The notes beneath the pieces were generated by a model. It saw only the letters and a program-made list of their open reading frames with translations. It searched no databases and was not told where the DNA came from. The position numbers and the translations under genes are program-made. A stretch of 60,903 bases of DNA from Porphyromonadaceae bacterium UBA7555 (GTDB lineage: Bacteria; Bacteroidota; Bacteroidia; Bacteroidales; Muribaculaceae): assembly GCA_002478045.1 (NCBI GenBank), contig DLLT01000056.1, forward strand, positions 1-60,903, written 5' to 3'. Numbering within the stretch: the stretch's first letter is position 1; each line of letters starts with the position of its first letter. Positions 36,565 through 43,899 of the stretch are shown piece after piece.

Positions 36565-36695
36565 GATAAGAACATCCACAAGTGATTGATAATTTGTTTG
36601 AGTTAAAAGAAATTCGAAGGTCCTTAAATCCAAAAAACCACGACTTGTAAATTCAAGTATTGCATAGCCATCAGTTGTTGAAACTGGTGGCTTTT
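36565..36695 (+). ncRNA. Candidate small RNA, promoter to terminator
   Basis: A -7 box at 36552-36559 and an intrinsic terminator at 36667-36695 frame about 130 nt without a plausible coding frame on this strand. The predicted product would end in a GCC...GGC hairpin with a short U-run. It is equally possible that this is the leader/attenuator of a lost transposase gene. The boundaries are estimates. Confidence 0.3.
36667..36695 (+). terminator. Intrinsic terminator
   Basis: GCCATCAGTT (36667-36676) pairs with AACTGGTGGC (36682-36691) in a 10-bp stem with one G-T wobble and a 5-nt loop, followed by TTTT and a T-rich stretch. Confidence 0.65.
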
Positions 36696-36730
36696 GCTGT
36701 TTATATGGGATGGGATTGCGGTGCTTGCGG

Positions 36731-37354
36731 TCACGGCGCATCGATTGTACATACAACGCCGAAGCCCCCTATACAGTTATTAGGCCTCCCAAGGCCTAAA
36801 GATTTCTCGCCCTCGTATACTGGGAAGGGTAGCGACCGAAGCACGTCCGTGCGCCATATTTCGGCCATATCGCCGGAGATGCCGTATTTCAGTGTCAGCT
36901 CGGTTGGCAGACATTCGATGTCGTCAAAATATGCCGGCGACCCTATGCGCGTGCCGTCAAGGTGTATACGTGTGCCGCTGATTCCTCCGATTTCGGGTTC
37001 GTCGTCGGCTTGGCCGATGCACTTTACGGCCCATTCGACGGCGTCCTCGGTCAGGTGGTCATCGCTATCGACGATAAAGAACCACGGTGCGCAAGCCTCG
37101 GCGACGCCTTGATTGATGGCGGCGTGCTTTCCGCTGTTTTGTGTCGTTCGGAAGTACCGCATATCTATGTGTCCCTCGGCAGTCCAGCGGTTGAGTAATG
37201 CCTCGGTGTCGTCCGTCGAGCAGTCATCCGCGACTATCCACTCAAAGTCCCGGCAAGTTTGTGCTACAAGGTTTTCGTACAGCCGTGGAAGTATGTACGC
37301 GCGGTTGTACGCGGGCGTGAATATGGTGATGCGCGGCGTGTGACTTTCGGTCAT
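36731..37354 (-). pseudogene. Family 2 glycosyltransferase, truncated at the 3' end
   Basis: The N-terminal GT-A domain is clear: ITIFTPAYNRAYILPRLYENL (positions 8 on), VADDCSTDDTEALL (about 40) and FIVDSDDH with the DxD-like metal site (about 92-99). Homology runs to the motif FPVYEGEK near residue 184. After that the expected C-terminal part (typically 60 or more residues of acceptor-side helices) is replaced by 23 residues of unrelated sequence, read from DNA that looks non-coding, and a stop. The break is near nt 36803, next to the AT-rich remnant. The start overlaps the DUF2461 gene by 4 nt, so it was second in that operon. It may still make a shortened protein; activity is doubtful. 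Confidence 0.7.
36781..36798. repeat. Palindrome at the glycosyltransferase break point
   Basis: TAGGCCT (36781-36787) and AGGCCTA (36792-36798) form a perfect 7-bp inverted repeat with a CCCA spacer, within 5-20 nt of where glycosyltransferase homology stops. Confidence 0.6.
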
Positions 37355-38031
37355 AATGCGTTGTCTTCGTGTATCGAGAAATTGAGGAAATCGACTAGCG
37401 GCATAAGGGCGCGGATGTACTCTGCGGCGGTGTCAATCCACGCCGGCGAGGCAAAATCCTTGCGCGACATTGGCGCAAAGCGACCCCATTCGTTCATACG
37501 CAGGTATTGTATCATCGGGTGGTCTTTGGGCCAGCCTTTCGGCGCTGTTTTAAGGTGTTCGCCCCACCATTGCGGGGTGAAAGCCGGGTTGGCGTCTAGA
37601 GCGGCTGCAATTTCGGTAAATTCGTCCGCATCGGCGTCTATGGCAGAGCGCACTTTGCGCTTTTGTGCCGTATCGGGCATCCATAGGCCGCCGTATACAC
37701 CTGTGTCGAAGCCTTGGGCTGCAACTTGCAGGTATATGCATGCGTCCGTGCAGCGGCGTCCGTTGGGCGCTATCAAGGCGCCTATATGGCGTTTGTAGGG
37801 GGCTTTGTCGGGGCTGAAGCGCACGTCTCGATATATGCGATATGTGCAATCTTTGGGTGCAAGGTTGCGCAATTCGGGACGGAAGGAGCTCAGGACGTTT
37901 ATCAGTTTTTGCAGGTCTTCGAGCCATTGGTCGCGTACGGCGTTGTACTCGGCGCGATGTGCCTGAAACCATGCTCGGTCGTTATTGGCGGCCAGGGCGT
38001 CTAAGAACTTGAAATAATCTGTGTGTGCCAT
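37351..38031 (-). CDS. DUF2461 family protein
   Basis: A 226-residue cytosolic protein of the TIGR02453/DUF2461 family. The start MAHTDYFKFLDALAANNDRAWFQAHRAEY and the segments YRIYRDVRFSPDKAPYKRHIGA (about 67-88) and WGEHLKTAPKGWPKDHPMI (about 160) are characteristic. The function of the family is unknown. It overlaps the downstream glycosyltransferase by 4 nt (ATGA). Confidence 0.92.
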   Translation of the reverse strand: MAHTDYFKFLDALAANNDRAWFQAHRAEYNAVRDQWLEDLQKLINVLSSFRPELRNLAPKDCTYRIYRDVRFSPDKAPYKRHIGALIAPNGRRCTDACIYLQVAAQGFDTGVYGGLWMPDTAQKRKVRSAIDADADEFTEIAAALDANPAFTPQWWGEHLKTAPKGWPKDHPMIQYLRMNEWGRFAPMSRKDFASPAWIDTAAEYIRALMPLVDFLNFSIHEDNAL

Positions 38032-38168
38032 GTGCGGTGTATATGCTTGTGTGCCGGATATATGCGTGTGGCCGTATGTGTTCGGCGGGAACGAATACGA
38101 ATGCCTAAGCCAATAGTACCGAGTATCGGAGTGCTATGCCGGGCAAGAGTCGGCATCGGGAGTGCCGC

Positions 38169-38510
38169 TTATTTGCTGTCGGGAATGTCCTCCCACTCGA
38201 CGTCAACTATCTGTTGCTCAACTGTATAACGTGTGTGACGTTGTCCATTGTTCAAGGTCTCGGAGGAGGATACGGTGATATCCTCGAATGTGACGTATTC
38301 GCCTTCGTCGGGATCTATCTTTTTGCTGCGGCGCGGTGTGACATCGCTTTGCTCGCTGTCTGTGCCGTAGGCGTTATCCATGCCGCGGAAGGCATCGCGT
38401 ACGCTCTTACGCGCGCGGTGTACAAAGAATGCTGTCCGTATCAGTGCAACGATGACAGGCAGTATTATAAAAATGAATAGCAGGAAAAATATAAGGCCTA
38501 AAATCGACAT
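38169..38510 (-). CDS. DUF4834 family small membrane protein
   Basis: A 113-residue protein with one N-terminal membrane helix (LGLIFFLLFIFIILPVIVAL) and a basic then acidic cytosolic tail (RARKSVRDAFRGM, then GEYVTFEDI). This pattern is that of the DUF4834 family of Bacteroidetes; function unknown. It lies 97 nt after pssA on the same strand and may be co-transcribed. Confidence 0.8.
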   Translation of the reverse strand: MSILGLIFFLLFIFIILPVIVALIRTAFFVHRARKSVRDAFRGMDNAYGTDSEQSDVTPRRSKKIDPDEGEYVTFEDITVSSSETLNNGQRHTRYTVEQQIVDVEWEDIPDSK

Positions 38511-38607
38511 AATCTAAGAGGTTTGAGAGTGAGTTTTGTAGAAGACCACGTCCGTTCGGAGGCGGCATTTGCCTTTTGAACCGATTGCTGTGGGCTTTCG
38601 TGTGTGC

Positions 38608-39312
38608 TTATTGCTCTTTGCGAGCCAGGAGTGAAATCAGTAGGTACAGAATAATGCTCCAAGCCAATCCCGAGACGCCGTAGATGACCACGAATGCTAT
38701 TGTGGCGAGTATGATGACGTAGCGACGGAAGTTCTCGGCCAAAGCAAAATTCTTGAATTTGAGCGAGAACATCGGAATGTGTGATATCATTGCCAGGCCG
38801 AATAATACGAAGAGTACGGCCATGCCGGCGGGCCCACCGGGGAGGTCCTGAGTCTGGTTGATCCATCCGGCTACGCCTATCCAGAATATGGCGTTGGCCG
38901 GTATGGGTAGGCCTCGGAAGGTGGTCTTGCCCACATCGCTGACGTTGAAACGTGCCAGGCGTAGTGCCCCGAATATGGGGATGACAAGTGCGACATAGCA
39001 TAATAGGGAGTCCGGTGCGTAATGATGGCAGATATTGAGCATCATCATGGCCGGAGCAACGCCGAAGCTTACCAGGTCACTGAGCGAGTCAAGCTCGGCA
39101 CCGATGTTGCTGTAGGCTTTGAGCAGGCGAGCGCAGGCTCCATCGCAGAAATCGAAGACGGCGGCGGCACCTATGGCGATTGCACACCATTGCCACCCAT
39201 AGAGGCCGGCTATGCAATCCATAGCTCTGAAGGCAAAGATGATGGCAATGCAGCCGCTGAGGAGGTTGAGGCAGGTGATACTATTGGGTATCTGAGCGAT
39301 GATGCGTTTCAT
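38608..39312 (-). CDS. pssA: CDP-diacylglycerol-serine O-phosphatidyltransferase
   Basis: This inner-membrane enzyme makes phosphatidylserine from CDP-diacylglycerol and serine. The CDP-alcohol phosphotransferase signature D-x2-DG-x2-AR-x8-G-x3-D-x3-D is exact in FDFCDGACARLL...GAELDSLSD (about residues 54-80). About seven membrane helices are visible. Its 234 residues fit the type II (Bacillus-like) group. It lies 29 nt after the phosphatidylserine decarboxylase gene, so the phosphatidylethanolamine branch is one operon. Confidence 0.95.
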   Translation of the reverse strand: MKRIIAQIPNSITCLNLLSGCIAIIFAFRAMDCIAGLYGWQWCAIAIGAAAVFDFCDGACARLLKAYSNIGAELDSLSDLVSFGVAPAMMMLNICHHYAPDSLLCYVALVIPIFGALRLARFNVSDVGKTTFRGLPIPANAIFWIGVAGWINQTQDLPGGPAGMAVLFVLFGLAMISHIPMFSLKFKNFALAENFRRYVIILATIAFVVIYGVSGLAWSIILYLLISLLARKEQ

Positions 39313-39341
39313 AATCTTGGATTAAGTGGTGGTCCGGGACG

Positions 39342-40046
39342 TCATTTGTCTGTTTTGGATGCCAATTGCGGGTCAACTTCGGGGCGGAGCAGACCTACTT
39401 GAGTGACGCCACCGATGGTCTTGTCACCGATATTGACATAAATCTCGGTGCCTATGGGGAGGTAGAGGTCTACGCGCGATCCGAATTTGATAAATCCCAT
39501 GTGATCTTCGATGGATGCTTCGACGCCGGGGCCGGCATAGGTGGCGATACGGCGAGCAACGGCACCGGCAATTTGGCGCATCAGGATTTGCTGTCCGTCG
39601 TGAGTGCGGATGACCACTGTCGAGCGCTCGTTCTCGGTGCTCGATTTGGGCAGGTATGCAGCCAAGAAGCGGCCCTTGTGGTGTTTGGTGTATACCACTT
39701 CGCCGTCTACGGGAAACCAATTTGCATGGACGTTGACTATGCTCATAAATACGGACAGCTGGATGCAGCGGCAGTGTAGGTACTCGTCCTCGAAGACTTC
39801 CTCGCGAGCCACCACGCGGCCATCGGCGCTGGAGACCACGGCACGCAGCGGGTCACCGCGAAAACGACGCTTGGGTGATCGGAAGAAGTTGGTGACCAGG
39901 GCATACAGGGTACCCAATACGGCGGTGAATACTATGGCGAGTGTCAGCGGACGTACGCACAGCCACAGGGGTACGCATACGGCGGCACTGAACACAAACA
40001 GTGCTATCAGTATATGGACGCCTTCGTGATGTATTTTTACTCGCAT
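39342..40046 (-). CDS. psd: Phosphatidylserine decarboxylase (short form)
   Basis: This enzyme converts phosphatidylserine to phosphatidylethanolamine. It is a pyruvoyl enzyme that cleaves itself at a Gly-Ser bond; FGSRVDLYLP places the site at Gly 189-Ser 190. Two N-terminal hydrophobic segments (about 10-55) anchor it. ADGRVV and FMSIVNVHANWFPVDG are further family motifs. At 234 residues it belongs to the short archaeal/Bacteroidetes type. It is first in the psd-pssA operon, with a -7 box 123 nt upstream. Confidence 0.93.
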   Translation of the reverse strand: MRVKIHHEGVHILIALFVFSAAVCVPLWLCVRPLTLAIVFTAVLGTLYALVTNFFRSPKRRFRGDPLRAVVSSADGRVVAREEVFEDEYLHCRCIQLSVFMSIVNVHANWFPVDGEVVYTKHHKGRFLAAYLPKSSTENERSTVVIRTHDGQQILMRQIAGAVARRIATYAGPGVEASIEDHMGFIKFGSRVDLYLPIGTEIYVNIGDKTIGGVTQVGLLRPEVDPQLASKTDK

Positions 40047-40168
40047 GAGGTTAAGTGTCTGTAAATTGTGTGGCGTAGTATGCCTCGGCGGTTTTGCGAC
40101 AGGTGCCGCGCAGCCGTTGTCGGTCGGAGCAAAGCGATGCTCACGGTATGAGACATATATTCAAGTTG

Positions 40169-40176
40169 CAAATTTA
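40169..40176 (-). promoter_or_regulatory. -7 promoter box of the psd-pssA operon
   Basis: The plus-strand CAAATTTA reads TAAATTTG on the minus strand, matching TAnnTTTG, 123 nt before the psd start. No clear -33 element. Confidence 0.5.
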
Positions 40177-40393
40177 CGCTTTTTTCTTGAGACAGGGCCA
40201 CGGCTGACGGTCAAAAACGCCTGCAAGAACCTAAAAACACGTAAAAAGGCACATTTCGGAGGGATTCCGGCCCGGATTATCGTTGTTTGGCAGTCGGATG
40301 CTGCAATTACTCGTCCGGGAATGGCCCGGGAGTTCCGACCTGTGTCTCGCCTATCTTTTGCGATATAACAATAAATAAAAGTTGTGAGGTGGT

Positions 40394-40418
40394 GTCACAA
40401 AACGCCCTTTGTTGCGTC
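40394..40418 (+). promoter_or_regulatory. ECF-sigma-like promoter before the DUF4932 gene
   Basis: GTCACAAA (40394-40401) and CGTC (40415-40418, within GCGTCTAA) are spaced about 14 nt apart. ECF sigma factors typically use an -35 with AAC-like bases and a -10 centred on CGTC. The gene start is about 190 nt downstream. Inferred from consensus only. Confidence 0.35.
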
Positions 40419-40481
40419 TAATATGTGGAGGCCAACCAAAGAAACAATTCATAATAAGACAACAAAACAAGCACAAGAATA

Positions 40482-40541
40482 ATGAAACCAATCCGGGAAG
40501 ATGTCCTCAGTAATTCGGAGGACTCCGAAGAGTCGCCGTAA
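40482..40541 (+). CDS. Possible 19-codon leader peptide
   Basis: A short frame, MKPIREDVLSNSEDSEESP, then stop, lies between the ECF-like promoter and the DUF4932 gene. It is acidic and Ser-rich, and a hairpin overlaps its middle. It could be a leader peptide, a decayed gene end or chance. No Shine-Dalgarno is seen, which is normal in this phylum. Confidence 0.2.
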   Translation: MKPIREDVLSNSEDSEESP

Positions 40542-40608
40542 TGGGCTTGCCGAAGACATGAATTGACAGTAATACACAATCTAATAAGTATATTAAACAA
40601 ATCTAACA

Positions 40609-41997
40609 ATGAAAAGGTATTTGATGATGTTGTGCCTTGTCTTGGGGCTTAATGCTTCGGCCGTCAAGGTATCTGTGGACGAGAATGTCGAGTTTGTCAG
40701 CGCAATGTGCCGACTTGCCGGGTTCAAAGAGTATGTGAATAATGTCAATAAGCAGTATGTAACCACGTTGGATTCGGTGATGGCGCCGCTGAAGGGCTGT
40801 CCGGCAGTGATGCGTCTTAACGAATTGCGCGACGCACAGGGGCTGAGCTATGATGCTGTGGCCGCATTGGCGGCGCATACGGCGATACGTGACGGGCGTT
40901 TTGTGCTGCTGCCGGGTTCGGACCTCTCCAAATTGGATAGCCGTTGGAAGTCGGGGCAGGATGCCGAGGTGGCTCGACTGCTGGACGAGGCTTACCGTCA
41001 GAGCCGATTTCACGACTTCTATATATCACAAAAGCCGTTTTACGATAAGGTGATGATCAATGTTGTGAGTATGCTCGCCAATGTCGATTTTGCCTGGCTC
41101 GAAGATTTTTACGGGAGCGAGATACTCGGACGACTATCGGTAAGTTTGCTTAATTCCGGCAATTACGGTGTGACGTGTAAACGTCTCGGGATGCCCGATG
41201 AGTCAGTCATCATCATAGGCTGTTGGAAGTTGGATGAGAATGGTATACCGGTATTTCATGATAATGAGAGTCTGATAGTTCACGAATTTTCGCATCCGAT
41301 GTGCAACCCGATAATAGATGACAATATACGGGCCTTTAACGGCAACGCTCAATTAGTGGCCGACTTGATGGAAGACGAACTTGCCGCTCAGGCTTATGGC
41401 GGTGCTCGGACGATGTTGTGCGAATCAATGGTTCGTTCTGTCGAGATACAATATGCCTTGGCGCACGCTAAATGCGCCGAAGACAGCGCGGCTGTCGAGA
41501 CAGCCATTAAGAGCCAGGTCGCCGGCGGGTTCTTGGTGGTGCCCGAGATTGTGAATGCTATGACTGAATACCGCAGCCAACGCGACAGCTATCAGACACT
41601 ATCACAGGCTGCACCGCTCATAGTCGAAGCTGTCAACGGACTTGATGTGACACAGCGTTATCGCGAGCTTAGGCGCGGACAGGTTTCGGTCATCGGTTGC
41701 TCCTTGACTGACGGCACTCGCGACGTGCCGGCATCGGATCGATATGTAGTCAAGGTTTTCTTTGACAAACCGGTGACTAACAGCGCTATGGCTTGCGATT
41801 ATTACGATAATAATCCCGATATTTTCCCGGACATCTGTGATGCCAAGTTTGATAAAGACCGCCGCATTCTGACGGTGTATCTAAAGACCGAGCCCGGCAA
41901 AGAGTATGGTTTCAAACTGCTTGGATGGGCGTATATGACCGAAGCCGGATATAGAGGGCGCGGCGAAGCTGTTATACACTTCTTTACGGCGGAATAA
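40609..41997 (+). CDS. DUF4932 family secreted putative metalloprotease
   Basis: A 462-residue protein with a short N-terminal signal peptide (ending NASA, about residue 18). HEFSHPMCNP (about residues 225-234) matches HExxH, the zinc-protease motif, as in DUF4932 proteins; EDELAAQAYGG about 35 residues later may give the third ligand. A C-terminal beta domain (about 355-462, starting VSVIGCSLTDGTRDVP) resembles an Ig-like fold. Probably periplasmic or surface exposed; substrate unknown. An ECF-like promoter lies upstream and a strong terminator follows, so it is monocistronic. Confidence 0.8.
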   Translation: MKRYLMMLCLVLGLNASAVKVSVDENVEFVSAMCRLAGFKEYVNNVNKQYVTTLDSVMAPLKGCPAVMRLNELRDAQGLSYDAVAALAAHTAIRDGRFVLLPGSDLSKLDSRWKSGQDAEVARLLDEAYRQSRFHDFYISQKPFYDKVMINVVSMLANVDFAWLEDFYGSEILGRLSVSLLNSGNYGVTCKRLGMPDESVIIIGCWKLDENGIPVFHDNESLIVHEFSHPMCNPIIDDNIRAFNGNAQLVADLMEDELAAQAYGGARTMLCESMVRSVEIQYALAHAKCAEDSAAVETAIKSQVAGGFLVVPEIVNAMTEYRSQRDSYQTLSQAAPLIVEAVNGLDVTQRYRELRRGQVSVIGCSLTDGTRDVPASDRYVVKVFFDKPVTNSAMACDYYDNNPDIFPDICDAKFDKDRRILTVYLKTEPGKEYGFKLLGWAYMTEAGYRGRGEAVIHFFTAE

Positions 41998-42009
41998 CGC
42001 ATATACCCA

Positions 42010-42049
42010 AAGCGCGGACGCAGCCATTGAACCTCGTCCGCGCTTTTTG
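42010..42049 (+). terminator. Intrinsic terminator after the DUF4932 gene
   Basis: AGCGCGGACG (42011-42020) pairs perfectly with CGTCCGCGCT (42035-42044), followed by TTTTTGTTT. Confidence 0.85.
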
Positions 42050-42130
42050 TTTGACGGAGTAAGTGTACTCAGTCGGGGAAAAATTATGCGACAAGCTGTA
42101 TGTGAAAATAAGTTAATGTCCGCAAATAAT

Positions 42131-42161
42131 TTTGTTGCTTTAATAAAAAGCACTTAATTTG
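42131..42161 (+). promoter_or_regulatory. Promoter of the small membrane protein gene
   Basis: TTTG (42131-42134) and TTAATTTG (42154-42161) are 19 nt apart, close to the Bacteroidetes -33/-7 pair. An overlapping TAATTTTG at 42127-42134 could serve as a second -7 box. Confidence 0.5.
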
Positions 42162-42273
42162 CATAAAATGTTAGTTTTCGGCTGCTGATACAGCGAAAAA
42201 TGCCGTGAAACCGCTCTCTTCTCACGACAAGACAGATGTACTTTTATTATTATTCACCCTAATAACAACAGAC

Positions 42274-42684
42274 ATGGACGAACTAAAGAAAAAACTCCTT
42301 GCCCTTGATCCTAAACAAAAATTTTTGCTCACTGCCGGCGGTGGCATACTCGTTGCCGTTCTTTACCTTATACTTCCACAGGTGTCTGTATTTGGACTGG
42401 CCTCGGTTATGGGCATAAAATGCTTTACGGCAGATAGTGCCTTGCTGCTTGTAATGTCGCTCGCTATCGTTGTACTTCCGATAGTATCGGCTTGTATGAT
42501 ATACTCGAAAAAAGTTGTGACTCCGCTGTTTGCCTATATCACGGCCGGGGTTTTTCTGTTCTTCGGTATTTTGCTTGGCTCTACTTTCCTGTCTCTGGCT
42601 ATCGGCTGGTGGCTCACGCTCATCGTGGCCATCGCCTGGTGCGTTGTAAGCGCTCTGCTCAAAGGCGAAGAAGCTAAGATGTAA
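42274..42684 (+). CDS. Small membrane protein of unknown function
   Basis: A 136-residue protein with four likely membrane helices (about 20-37, 56-75, 84-103 and 107-128) and short charged ends (MDELKKKLLALDPKQKF; KGEEAKM). The frame opens 69 nt upstream, but the ATG at 42274 gives the natural start. I do not recognise a family. It has its own promoter and a terminator directly after. Confidence 0.7.
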   Translation: MDELKKKLLALDPKQKFLLTAGGGILVAVLYLILPQVSVFGLASVMGIKCFTADSALLLVMSLAIVVLPIVSACMIYSKKVVTPLFAYITAGVFLFFGILLGSTFLSLAIGWWLTLIVAIAWCVVSALLKGEEAKM

Positions 42685-42701
42685 TCAGTGCACACATAGA
42701 C

Positions 42702-42749
42702 AAAAAGAAACGGTCGCTGCCATAGGGTTGTGTCCGTTTCTTTTTTTTT
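42702..42749 (+). terminator. Intrinsic terminator with long T-run
   Basis: GAAACGG (42707-42713) pairs with CCGTTTC (42734-42740), followed by nine T residues (42741-42749); the A-run before the stem would extend pairing with the T-run, so it could also work on the minus strand. Confidence 0.85.
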
Positions 42750-42802
42750 GCCAATATGAGGCGGAAGGGTATGATGATATGCCGTAAGGCCGAAAAAATT
42801 TG

Positions 42803-42810
42803 TATCTTTG
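42803..42810 (+). promoter_or_regulatory. -7 promoter box abutting the O-methyltransferase start
   Basis: TATCTTTG matches TAnnTTTG and ends only 4 nt before the ATG at 42815. Transcription would begin at or within a few bases of the start codon, pointing to a leaderless mRNA. Confidence 0.55.
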
Positions 42811-42814
42811 TGGT

Positions 42815-43447
42815 ATGGATACGGAAGAGTATATAGCCCGACATATAGACGCCGAGCCTCCGCAATTGGAGGCTCTGTGGCGTCGTACTAATCTGCGTCA
42901 CGTCTATCCGCGCATGTGCTGCGGCCATATTCAGGGCCGACTACTGAAAATGCTGACGGCTATGGTTGCGCCGCATCGTATACTCGAAATCGGCGCTTTT
43001 ACCGGCTACTCGACGCTATGCCTTGCCGAGGGTATGCCGGTGGGTTGCACCTTGGATACGGTGGAGGTGGACGACGAACGCGAGGATGAATTGCGTGCGC
43101 TTTTTGCCGCCGATGCACGCGGCGGCGACATCCGTCTGCACATCGGCGATGCCATGGAGGTTGTTCCGAACCTGCCCGGCCAATGGGATTTGGTGCTGCT
43201 GGACGCCGACAAGCGTCTGTATCTCGAGATGTTGGAGCTGGTGGCCGACCGAGTGCCCATGGGTGGCATAATTCTTGCTGATAATACACTTTGGAGCGGC
43301 AAGGTGCTGGCCGATGATGCCGCACATGTCGATGCGCAGACTCGAGCGCTGATGCGTTTCAACGATGCGGTGGCCGCCGATACGCGTTTCCAGAAAGTCA
43401 TTCTGCCCATACGCGACGGCATGACGATAATGCGTCGCGTGCGCTGA
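42815..43447 (+). CDS. O-methyltransferase (class I, SAM-dependent)
   Basis: A 210-residue protein of the cation-dependent O-methyltransferase family (caffeoyl-CoA/catechol OMT type, YrrM-like). ILEIGAFTGYSTLCLAEG (about 55-72) is SAM motif I. DLVLLDADKRLYLEML (about 127-142) supplies the metal-binding Asp, and ADNTLWSGKVL (about 155) is the third motif. The frame can start at a TTG 15 nt upstream, but the ATG at 42815 is better. The promoter sits directly in front of it. Substrate unknown. Confidence 0.92.
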   Translation: MDTEEYIARHIDAEPPQLEALWRRTNLRHVYPRMCCGHIQGRLLKMLTAMVAPHRILEIGAFTGYSTLCLAEGMPVGCTLDTVEVDDEREDELRALFAADARGGDIRLHIGDAMEVVPNLPGQWDLVLLDADKRLYLEMLELVADRVPMGGIILADNTLWSGKVLADDAAHVDAQTRALMRFNDAVAADTRFQKVILPIRDGMTIMRRVR

Positions 43448-43494
43448 ACCTTCCGCCTTTACAGATCGTATAATATACATAAACACAATATAAT

Positions 43495-43893
43495 ATGGAG
43501 ACAACACGTCAAGCCAAGATATCGCGACTTCTACAGAAGGAGCTCAGCGAATTGTTCCGCTTGCAGACAGCCAAGACTCATGGTACGCTGGTGAGTGTCA
43601 GCGCTGTACGCGTTAGCCCCGATTTGTCGGTGGCTCGCGCTTATCTGTCTATTTTCCCTTCCGAGCGCTCGGCCGAAATCATCAAGAGCATCAATGCCTC
43701 GGCCAAGACCATACGCTACGAACTGGCGCAGCGCGTGCGCTATCAGCTGCGTAAAACGCCTGAGTTGACATTCTTCGTGGACGATTCGCTGGACTATGCC
43801 GAGAATATCGACCGACTTCTCGCCTCCGACGGCATAGACGACAGGGCAACGGACAACGCTGTCGGCGTGGACACAGCCAAGACCAACGACTGA
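43495..43893 (+). CDS. rbfA: Ribosome-binding factor A
   Basis: This small KH-fold protein binds the 30S subunit for 16S rRNA 5'-end maturation and cold adaptation. The start METTRQAKISRLLQKELSELF and the central LVSVSAVRVSPDLSVARAY and ELAQRVRYQLRKTPELTFFVDDS are diagnostic. It has 132 residues. The permease gene begins 7 nt after it (stop near 43893, start 43900), so they are coupled. Confidence 0.96.
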   Translation: METTRQAKISRLLQKELSELFRLQTAKTHGTLVSVSAVRVSPDLSVARAYLSIFPSERSAEIIKSINASAKTIRYELAQRVRYQLRKTPELTFFVDDSLDYAENIDRLLASDGIDDRATDNAVGVDTAKTND

Positions 43894-43899
43894 CACGTC

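Larger units (their letters stand above)
36378..36730. other. AT-rich intergenic region, possible mobile-element remnant
   Basis: No gene is supported in these 353 nt. From about 36465 (GTGTCCCAAAAAATGG, which looks like a transposon end) the sequence is much more AT-rich than the flanks, holds a -7 box (36552-36559) and ends in an intrinsic terminator (36667-36695). A 74-codon minus-strand frame covers it, but I cannot assign it to a transposase. No matching inverted end is seen on the right. It adjoins the broken glycosyltransferase, consistent with an insertion that later decayed. Confidence 0.4.
40047..40608. other. Divergent intergenic region with promoters
   Basis: These 562 nt separate psd (minus) from the DUF4932 gene (plus). 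They hold a minus-strand -7 box (40169-40176), a plus-strand ECF-like promoter (40394-40418), a hairpin in the 40505-40535 area (TCGGAGG and CTCCGA) and a 19-codon frame at 40482-40541. Longer frames (107 codons plus, 63 codons minus) lack recognisable features. Confidence 0.6.

Noticed and set aside
36532..36756. 74-codon minus-strand frame in the AT-rich region
   Set aside because: It runs through the terminator hairpin and has no recognisable transposase motif; kept only as part of the mobile-element remnant.
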